Origin: Candidatus Heimdallarchaeota archaeon
GTDB lineage: Archaea > Asgardarchaeota > Heimdallarchaeia > JABLTI01
DNA length: 12,281 nucleotides
Assembly: GCA_023128635.1 (NCBI GenBank)
Contig: JAGMDP010000078.1
Coordinates: forward strand, 1-12,281
Reading direction: 5' to 3'
Part shown: positions 1 through 5,024 of the stretch, piece by piece
How positions within the stretch are numbered: the stretch's first letter is position 1
How the letters are laid out: the number at the start of each line of letters is the position of its first letter
Translations under genes and position numbers: made by a program
Notes under the pieces: generated by a model
Seen by the model: only the letters and a program-made list of their open reading frames with translations
What the model was told of the DNA's origin: nothing
Databases searched by the model: none

Positions 1-10
1 GAAAAAAGAA

Positions 11-29
11 TAAAAGGTTTTGCCTTTTA
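11..29. repeat. Small perfect hairpin upstream of element copy 1
   Basis: A 7-bp perfect inverted repeat, TAAAAGG and CCTTTTA, flanks a 5-base loop. It lies just upstream of the first element copy. A weaker GG/CC hairpin occupies the same relative place in copy 5 (TTGG, five A, CCAA at 4865-4877), so it may be the 5' arm of the long form of the element. No function can be assigned. Confidence 0.5.
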
Positions 30-30
30 A

Positions 31-117
31 GGAAAGAGAAAACTCAAAATCAATAAGCCAAGACTAAAACCGGGCGAGGGCAAAGCAGCCCCTGTCGCGG
101 GAAAAGGGAGTTAAAAT
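31..117 (+). repeat. Dispersed hairpin element, copy 1 (long form; core 66-117)
   Basis: First of six same-orientation copies. The core starts AAAACC, holds a GC-rich hairpin (73-76 with 93-96, then 78-81 with 88-91), and ends GGGAAAAGGGAGTT. An outer pair, AACTC at 41-45 with GAGTT at 108-112, encloses the hairpin, as in copies 2 and 5. Two arm bases differ from the consensus (74 and 93), and both keep pairing as G-T on the plus strand. It lies 83 bases beyond the stop of the DUF5615 gene, so it bounds the toxin-antitoxin segment on the left. Confidence 0.85.
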
Positions 118-199
118 ATAATACTAGATCTATACGGATTTAGTATCAATAAAGAAACAGGAAATAAAATTGACTTATAAAATGTATATTAGTTCAATT

Positions 200-559
200 T
201 TATTGCCAAAATCTTATTGTGTCTTTCTGCAAAATTAAAAAGAAGGGCTTAGAAAGATCATAAGTCCATTCTTGAAGTAAAATACCTAATCTAGGTTTAA
301 TAAAATCAGAAATTGCAGGTTCAATAAGTATGTAAATAACTTGAATATTATACTTTTGCCATAGAAAAGTGAAATCTTTATCACGAGTAACTAAAACAAA
401 TTTGTTCTGTCTCACCTTTTTTGATAAAGCACCGTTTTTAATCCCAAACCAACCTTCTGCTTGAAGAGTAGTGCAAAACAAACCTTGATCATCAAAGATT
501 TTCTTAAGACTCAGTGGAATATTTTCATCCAGTAGAAACTTCGCTTTCTTTAGATCCAT
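200..559 (-). CDS. DUF5615 PIN-like toxin of a DUF433/DUF5615 toxin-antitoxin pair
   Basis: A 119-residue protein of the DUF5615 (PIN-like, Mut7-C related) family. Members are predicted nuclease toxins paired with DUF433 antitoxins. The N-terminal strand ending in DEN (D11, E12, N13) and the central TRDKDF (D60, D62) are the expected acidic metal-site positions. The length matches the family. I place the start at ATG 559, not GTG 574, because GGTGAGG lies 9 bases upstream and family members begin just before the KFLLDENIP strand. The start overlaps the end of the antitoxin gene by 35 bases, which implies translational coupling with the antitoxin first. Family assignment is good; RNase activity is inferred from the family. 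Confidence 0.85.
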   Translation of the reverse strand: MDLKKAKFLLDENIPLSLKKIFDDQGLFCTTLQAEGWFGIKNGALSKKVRQNKFVLVTRDKDFTFLWQKYNIQVIYILIEPAISDFIKPRLGILLQEWTYDLSKPFFLILQKDTIRFWQ

Positions 560-776
560 AAACAACAACCTCACCAGAAATCATTTCTTTGGCATATGTG
601 ATAATTTCTTGAATATCTTCTCGAGTAATAGTAGGGAAATTAATCAAAATTTCTTCAAAGCTTTTCCCTTCTTTTATCCAATCAAGAATATCTAACACTA
701 ATACCCGAGTACCTTTAATTGTAGGTTGTCCTCCGCAAATCTCTGGATCGCGGACAATTCGTTCAAATTTACTCAT
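525..776 (-). CDS. DUF433 antitoxin
   Basis: An 83-residue protein with the DUF433 pattern: P-x-I-x-GG-x-P-x-I-x-GTR near residues 11-24, then a helical part with EEI, INFPTIT and YA. DUF433 proteins contain a winged-helix-like fold and act as antitoxins to DUF5615 or PIN-like partners. The gene is first in a two-gene minus-strand operon and overlaps the toxin. Two A/T-rich candidate TATA boxes lie upstream, at 789-796 and 813-822. The farther one fits a short leader; the nearer one would place transcription start inside the gene. It probably represses its own operon, which is a family inference. Confidence 0.85.
   Translation of the reverse strand: MSKFERIVRDPEICGGQPTIKGTRVLVLDILDWIKEGKSFEEILINFPTITREDIQEIITYAKEMISGEVVVYGSKESEVSTG
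569..575 (-). promoter_or_regulatory. Ribosome binding site that decides the toxin start
   Basis: GGTGAGG on the minus strand, 9 bases before ATG 559 and inside the DUF433 reading frame. It supports the internal ATG over the GTG at 574, which would lie within the site itself. Confidence 0.6.
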
Positions 777-856
777 ATGAATTCCACACTTATATACTAA
801 TATGCAACTTGCCTTAAATTAATACCTTTCTTTTATAATAGAAAATGGATGCAAGT

Positions 857-967
857 ATGCAAAGATAAGATTGGAAACCCCGAGAAACGAAACTCAAAAT
901 CAATAACACAGAACGAAAACTGGACGAGGGCAAACCAGTCCCCGTTGCGGGAAAAGGGAGTTAAAAT
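857..967 (+). repeat. Dispersed hairpin element, copy 2 (long form; core 916-967)
   Basis: Long copy whose upstream half (857-914) closely matches copy 5 (4851-4908), with only small indels and scattered transitions. AACTC at 891-895 can pair with GAGTT at 958-962 around the core hairpin (923-926 with 943-946, 928-931 with 938-941). Two substitutions (939 and 946) give G-T pairs on the plus strand. The copy ends 41 bases beyond the stop of the exported-protein gene at 1009-1518. Confidence 0.9.
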
Positions 968-1008
968 TACTTTTTCGAAAAAAAAAGAAAAAAATATTGC
1001 AGAAGTAT

Positions 1009-1518
1009 TTAAGTGAGCTTTCTTTTTAAGAAATAGATGAGAGGTAAAGCTATCATAAGACATGTTGTAACAGCTGCAATAGAGATACTTAATCCGTTTG
1101 TCCCACCAGGGGATATTAAACTCTTGGTAATTACAGCTTCCACCCACGTATCATTTTCATGATAAAAATCAGATTGTTTGAAAATGACTGAGAAGTTGTA
1201 CTCAGTAAAACTAGGACTCTCATAGTAATAATCACCTGAAGCTTCAGCTAAACCCGAACCCATAGAATCTTCAGCACGGAAACCTCCACCTAAATAAACT
1301 ACGAAAGTCACTGTGACATTAATTAGGGGATCTGAACTATTAAAATACCAATGCAACCAAAAACTTGTACTATGTTCTCCTAGAAAAACCTGTAATCCAA
1401 TACCATGACCTATTTCCCCAAAGCCATACCAAGTTTGATCTCCACGAACATCTGCTGTATGTAAAATACTAAGTAATAATAACGGTACCAATAAAACAAA
1501 TAGCTTCTTTTGCTTCAA
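1009..1518 (-). CDS. Exported membrane-anchored protein, family unknown
   Basis: A 169-residue protein I do not recognise. Residues 1-26 look like a signal peptide (KQKK, then a Leu-rich core). The outer part (about 27-140) is rich in Tyr, Phe, Ser and Asn with four N-x-S/T sites, suggesting a beta-rich surface domain. A membrane helix at about 144-163 is followed by KRK. The start is TTG at 1518, chosen because GGAGGG lies 6 bases upstream and no ATG is nearby. It stands alone between element copies 2 and 3. It is probably held on the outer face of the membrane by its C-terminal helix. Confidence 0.75.
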   Translation of the reverse strand: MKQKKLFVLLVPLLLLSILHTADVRGDQTWYGFGEIGHGIGLQVFLGEHSTSFWLHWYFNSSDPLINVTVTFVVYLGGGFRAEDSMGSGLAEASGDYYYESPSFTEYNFSVIFKQSDFYHENDTWVEAVITKSLISPGGTNGLSISIAAVTTCLMIALPLIYFLKRKLT

Positions 1519-1524
1519 ATGAAA

Positions 1525-1562
1525 CCCTCCGCATAGAATGATATTGTGATATTATATATATT
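1525..1562 (-). promoter_or_regulatory. TATA box and ribosome site of the 1009-1518 gene
   Basis: On the minus strand an alternating AT run at 1551-1562 is a candidate TATA box. About 25 bases downstream comes GGAGGG (1525-1530), then the TTG start. The spacing fits archaeal transcription with a very short leader. Confidence 0.45.
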
Positions 1563-1630
1563 TTTTTCAAAAAATAGACATTTCGATTACGTTTATCTTA
1601 AAATCAATTTAGGATTTAAATTTCTTCTAA

Positions 1631-1693
1631 CTAATAAAACGAAAACCAGACGGAGGATAAATAGCCCCCGTCGTGGAAAAAGGGAGTTTAAAT
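1631..1693 (+). repeat. Dispersed hairpin element, copy 3 (short form; core 1642-1693)
   Basis: Short copy lacking the upstream half seen in copies 1, 2 and 5. The hairpin is kept with changed bases: GACGG at 1649-1653 pairs with CCGTC at 1668-1672, and GG at 1655-1656 with CC at 1665-1666. It ends GGGAGTTTAAAT, whose last base is the first base (on the plus strand) of the stop codon of the 1693-2256 gene. The element therefore abuts the reading frame with no spacer. Confidence 0.85.
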
Positions 1694-2256
1694 TATTTTC
1701 TTTTTTTCCTTCTTACAACTGCAATTGTAATAATTAATAATATGCTAATTATACCATTCAAGCCAAATCCATCTGTAGGTGTATCACTTGTAGTAGGATC
1801 AGCCCAAGAATAAGAGAGAGAGATATTTATTTGTGTAACAGCTACTTCTGGAGCTCCATTATCCCAGAAATCCGCATTTTCCACTGCAAAATATAATGAT
1901 TCATTCATCAACATGCGAAAACCACTTTTTGTTAAAGATTTTTTGTATATAGCTGAAAAATCACCTATGTAAACAATTGCTGTTTGTGATCCACCATGAA
2001 AGTAATCATAGTACCTATCAAAGTTGAAGGAATCAAAACAAATCAAGTCAGCATATTCTGCACTTGACCATGAGAAATCATATGTATGACGTGTATCTAA
2101 ATCAGCAGACCAATTGACCATTTCTCCAGCATACAAATCAACAGTCTCTTGAATGAGATAAGTTGTTCCTGCTTGAATATCTTGTTTAGGATTAATAAAG
2201 AATCCAGCTGTTATTAAAATAATAAACAGAAATTGTAATTTCATTACTTTCTTCAA
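1693..2256 (-). CDS. Exported membrane-anchored protein, family unknown
   Basis: A 187-residue protein I do not recognise. It has a signal peptide at about 1-29 and a soluble part rich in aromatic residues and Asp (about 30-155). A Thr/Pro/Asp linker follows, then GFGLNG, a membrane helix (about 166-181) and the basic tail RRKKRK. The GFG before the helix recalls PGF-CTERM type anchors, but the PGF is not exact and no sorting enzyme is visible. The start is TTG 2256 with GGTGGG 9 bases upstream; an ATG four codons later is the alternative. The stop codon touches element copy 3. Confidence 0.75.
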   Translation of the reverse strand: MKKVMKLQFLFIILITAGFFINPKQDIQAGTTYLIQETVDLYAGEMVNWSADLDTRHTYDFSWSSAEYADLICFDSFNFDRYYDYFHGGSQTAIVYIGDFSAIYKKSLTKSGFRMLMNESLYFAVENADFWDNGAPEVAVTQINISLSYSWADPTTSDTPTDGFGLNGIISILLIITIAVVRRKKRK

Positions 2257-2265
2257 TTTTCCCGA

Positions 2266-2271
2266 CCCACC
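2266..2271 (-). promoter_or_regulatory. Ribosome site supporting the TTG start at 2256
   Basis: GGTGGG on the minus strand, 9 bases before TTG 2256. For the in-frame ATG at 2244 the spacing would be about 21 bases, too far. Confidence 0.45.
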
Positions 2272-2342
2272 TTTAATAAATTTTAATAATTATTATTACT
2301 TCCAACCTTATTATTTTTTTGTAAAAATAATCAAGCCAAACC

Positions 2343-2391
2343 AAAACCGGACGAGGGCAAACCAGCCCCGTCGCGGGAAAAGGGAGTTTAT
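2343..2391 (+). repeat. Dispersed hairpin element, copy 4 (short form)
   Basis: Closest to the consensus: AAAACCGGACGAGGGC, loop AAACCA, then GCCCCGTC and CGGGAAAAGGGAGTTT. GACG pairs with CGTC and GGGC with GCCC, with one bulged A. It ends directly at the stop codon (2392-2394) of the minus-strand SBBP remnant, the same zero-spacer arrangement as copy 3. Confidence 0.9.
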
Positions 2392-2665
2392 TTACTTTCT
2401 TTTTTGCCGTACAAAATATATCATGGCAAAAAGTGCTAATGTTGGAAAAGCAATAAAAGTAGTTTCGATGATTGACAAACCAAATCGTTGAGTAGAAGCT
2501 ATAGTAGAAAGCTTGAAGACAAAACAATCAGAATCACCACTGATTAGCACATCATATGCATAAGAAGTTGTAGGGAAAAAATTCGAACTTGTTTGTCCAG
2601 TAACATAAACATTTCCCTCATTATCTAATGTTACTTCTCTTCCTATTTCTGCATCACTTCCCCCA
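2392..2665 (-). pseudogene. 3' remnant of an SBBP-repeat surface protein gene
   Basis: The minus-strand frame read leftward from about 2665 encodes one beta-propeller repeat of the SBBP type: GGSDAEIG, then LDNEGNVYVTGQTSS, then DSDCFVFKL. After it come RFGLS, a membrane helix (about 20 residues) and the tail RQKRK. This is the C-terminus of a larger membrane-anchored propeller protein. The frame stays open rightward to 2847 but has no ATG, GTG or TTG upstream of the repeat. The sequence beyond about 2665 belongs to a different gene in the other orientation. The 5' part is therefore lost. A near-perfect element copy follows its stop. Confidence 0.8.
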
Positions 2666-2815
2666 GTAACTGTTACTCCCCCACCTGAAGCGATAATACA
2701 AAATAATACAATAACAACTACAGTGGAAGCAGGGATTATCTTTACTTCTGTAATATTAACTGCAATAGTAGGAATAACAACAGCAGTTATTGTTTTTAGA
2801 AAGCGACGAGAATAA
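2666..2815 (+). pseudogene. 3' remnant of a paralogue of the FG-GAP/TSP3 surface gene
   Basis: The plus-strand frame ending at the TAA at 2813-2815 encodes VTVTPPPE, a short linker, QNNTITTTVEAGIIFTSVIL, a membrane helix and RKRRE. This matches the last residues of the 5025-7094 protein: 28 of the final 37 are identical, and many DNA differences are at third codon positions. A real, diverged paralogue therefore existed before truncation. The upstream TSP3 and propeller parts are missing, and the sequence switches at about 2665 to the opposite-strand SBBP remnant. It is not a functional gene. Confidence 0.85.
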
Positions 2816-2819
2816 ATAG

Positions 2820-2850
2820 TAAGGAGTAAGAAGAAAGCTTTTACTCCTTA
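2820..2850. terminator. Shared hairpin between convergent gene ends
   Basis: TAAGGAGTAA (2820-2829) pairs perfectly with TTACTCCTTA (2841-2850) around an 11-base loop. On the plus strand a T run follows at 2857-2865. The right arm contains the stop codon of the minus-strand gene ending at 2848. A related hairpin follows the paralogous gene at 7103-7124. It is a likely plus-strand terminator, now serving only a relic. Confidence 0.6.
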
Positions 2851-4749
2851 GATTCTATTTTTTTTTCTTGCGAGTGTTAACAATGTTGCTACGAGGATTA
2901 CTGGGAATAAAAATAGTACAAATTGATTAGTTATTGGAGGAGTTCCAACTGTAAAACTGTAAAACTCTCCATTATTATCATCATAGATGGAATTTTGAAT
3001 CGATGAATTATCAACTGCATCAATAAAGTATTCTACGTAATCTCCTGAATGTAAAAAGTCTAAAGTTGCTTTATAGGTATCTCCGGAAACCAATGTCATT
3101 TCTAATGGATTGAAAAAGACCTCATTATTTATGTTATAATAGAGTGTAACTGAAAGTATTCCATTTTCATCTGTAACATCGCACGTAATTTCAACTTCTT
3201 CACTTCCAACAGGATTTTCTGGATTTTGTCCGATATTAGAGATAATTGGTGGAGTAGTATCACCAGCAACAACATAAAAACTGTAATATGATCCACTGTT
3301 ATTATTAAATCCTACATTATTATTTGCTGATTTATCTATTGCTTTGATATAATACTGAACACTATCATCGAAGGTAAATGGTCCAATAGTCGCTAGATAA
3401 ATATCATTGGCATCATAAAACATTGGTTCTTCTTCCCAATTACCGTAATTAATTTTGTAAACAATAGAAGCTGTTTGAATGCCACTAAAATCAGTAATGG
3501 TACAATTGAAAGTAACCATTTCAGCATCGTTTGGATCAGTTGGAGTGTGACTTACATCACTAATTATTGGTTTAATAAATTCGTCATTAAGAATAGTGAA
3601 ATTATAATAATTCCCACTATTATCATCAGTTGCTAAATTATAATTTGAGGAATTATCTCTAGCTGTGAAATAATACTCAACAAAATCTAGAGGTTCAAAA
3701 GGACCAATTGAAATTGAGTAATTATTGTAATAATGAGATAACATTTCTACATGATTCCAGCTTCCTGTATTTACTCGATAATGAAGTTTAACTTCAGAAA
3801 TGCCGAAAAAGTCGTATAGCCAAGTGTAAATTTTTGCCGCAGATGAACCTAAAGTATCTGAAAAAGTTAAAGAATTGCCTTGGAAAATCGGCTCTTCTGT
3901 TTCTGATAACCAACTGGTGTTTACCATTAAATGCAAATTATAATTAGGAATTATTCGTGAATCCATCCAACCATAAACTTTGATATAATAAGTTCCAGGA
4001 GGTAAATTTGTATAATTTACTTTTGAAAATAAAGTACCATCACCTTTGTCATCATTCTCAACAAGAATAGTGCCATCATCATCGCAAATAGTTCGAATGT
4101 CAAGGACAGTATCTCCTATAAGTCCAGTTGTCTCTACAGTAACATTGTACGTATTTCCTAAATCAAAAGTGAAGAAATCCCAATCACCCAAAGGATAAAT
4201 ACTCTTGGATATGGTGGAATTCAAATGGATAGTTGTAGGATTAAAACATAAATCAGATTCATATGGATCAGTAGTAGTAGTTGTTTCAACAGATAAAGAG
4301 TAAGAATCAATTTCAGCATCATGTCCTGTTTCTTCTACTCTAATGAAATATGTACCAGGTTTTAGGTAATCATACATAATAGTAGCATTAAGATCCCCGG
4401 GATTATTATTATTATAATTTAATTGGTTTCGATCGAAATCATATAGCCAAATATTAGTGTCACTTGTAGTCTCATTTGTTTTTATTGTAACTGAAGAATA
4501 AGACACCAATTCAAAAGTCACAAAGTCAGGATCAGTAATAGGAAAAATCGATCTAACTTGTTTGGTGTTTAAAGTAATGCTACTCGGATTATCAAAATCA
4601 TCATCATCTTCCCAAATATCATCTGTAGCTGTTGGAATATAAATTGCTACAGGATGATTAGTACTAGAATTTCCATCAGGTATTAACAAGCTAAAAGGTA
4701 TTAATAATCCAAATATAAACATAAAGGAAAGGACTTTTCTCTTTTTCAA
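2848..4749 (-). CDS. Surface protein with two PPC domains and three Ig-like domains
   Basis: A 633-residue exported protein. The signal peptide covers about 1-29. An acidic stretch opens two PPC-type (bacterial pre-peptidase C-terminal) domains at about 45-155 and 162-276, each closing with the typical PGTYFIRV or PGTYYIKV strand. Three related Ig-like modules follow (about 285-387, 392-494, 499-601), each with the pattern V-x-YY/YF-x-A-x-D-N/K and ending in YYNF, YYSF or FYSF. A membrane helix (about 607-627) and RKKNRI end it. No catalytic domain is visible, so an adhesive or structural role is inferred. The start is taken as TTG 4749, but GGAGGG is 12 bases away and an ATT two codons upstream would have better spacing. 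It is probably divergent from the 5025 gene. Confidence 0.85.
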   Translation of the reverse strand: MKKRKVLSFMFIFGLLIPFSLLIPDGNSSTNHPVAIYIPTATDDIWEDDDDFDNPSSITLNTKQVRSIFPITDPDFVTFELVSYSSVTIKTNETTSDTNIWLYDFDRNQLNYNNNNPGDLNATIMYDYLKPGTYFIRVEETGHDAEIDSYSLSVETTTTTDPYESDLCFNPTTIHLNSTISKSIYPLGDWDFFTFDLGNTYNVTVETTGLIGDTVLDIRTICDDDGTILVENDDKGDGTLFSKVNYTNLPPGTYYIKVYGWMDSRIIPNYNLHLMVNTSWLSETEEPIFQGNSLTFSDTLGSSAAKIYTWLYDFFGISEVKLHYRVNTGSWNHVEMLSHYYNNYSISIGPFEPLDFVEYYFTARDNSSNYNLATDDNSGNYYNFTILNDEFIKPIISDVSHTPTDPNDAEMVTFNCTITDFSGIQTASIVYKINYGNWEEEPMFYDANDIYLATIGPFTFDDSVQYYIKAIDKSANNNVGFNNNSGSYYSFYVVAGDTTPPIISNIGQNPENPVGSEEVEITCDVTDENGILSVTLYYNINNEVFFNPLEMTLVSGDTYKATLDFLHSGDYVEYFIDAVDNSSIQNSIYDDNNGEFYSFTVGTPPITNQFVLFLFPVILVATLLTLARKKNRI

Positions 4750-4761
4750 AGTAATCTTAAA

Positions 4762-4800
4762 CCCTCCTAATAGTATAATATCTTCATTGATAATTTATAA
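4762..4800 (-). promoter_or_regulatory. TATA box and ribosome site of the PPC/Ig gene
   Basis: On the minus strand TTATAAAT at 4793-4800 is a candidate TATA box, with GGAGGG at 4762-4767 about 25-30 bases downstream. The ribosome site lies 12 bases from TTG 4749 and 6 bases from ATT 4755, which leaves the true start codon open. Confidence 0.4.
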
Positions 4801-4850
4801 ACGAGTCGATTATCTTTGTCACTTTTTCTTGTGATAAGAACACTATTAGG

Positions 4851-4957
4851 ATGCGAAGATAGGATTGGAAAAACCAAGAAACAAAAACTCAAAGTCAATA
4901 AGTAGAACCAAAACCAGAGGTAAACCAGCCCCCGTCACGGGAAAAGGGAGTTTAATC
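4851..4957 (+). repeat. Dispersed hairpin element, copy 5 (long form; core 4910-4957)
   Basis: Long copy matching copy 2 upstream. AACTC at 4886-4890 pairs with GAGTT at 4948-4952. The left arm of the core hairpin is damaged: a few bases are missing, leaving CCAGAGGT. The competing hairpin CCCG-TCA-CGGG is intact. This is the only copy between two divergent genes. It lies upstream of the 5025 promoter, so it cannot be a terminator for an adjacent gene end here. Confidence 0.85.
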
Positions 4958-4985
4958 CTTTTTTTGCGAAAAGTAGAAGAATTAG

Positions 4986-5018
4986 TATATAATAGAATAA
5001 TATTCACAACGGGGTGAG
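4986..5018 (+). promoter_or_regulatory. TATA box and ribosome site of the 5025 gene
   Basis: TATATAAT at 4986-4993 is followed about 20 bases later by GGGGTGAG (5011-5018), which sits 6 bases before TTG 5025. The strong ribosome site fixes the TTG start; no ATG is available nearby. The leader would be very short. Confidence 0.5.
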
Positions 5019-5024
5019 TATTAA

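Noticed and set aside
41..967. Exact canonical attC boxes in the element
   Set aside because: The minus-strand ends read TTWAAC and GAGTTT. The right-hand box does not fit GTTRRRY, so only a loose resemblance is claimed.
833..1147. A minus-strand frame across element copy 2 and the end of the 1009-1518 gene
   Set aside because: It overlaps the signal-peptide-bearing gene in another frame and includes the repeat; no domain is visible.
2273..2527. A minus-strand open frame of 84 codons over element copy 4
   Set aside because: It runs through the repeat in a different frame from the recognisable SBBP and membrane-helix sequence, and its residues look like no protein domain.
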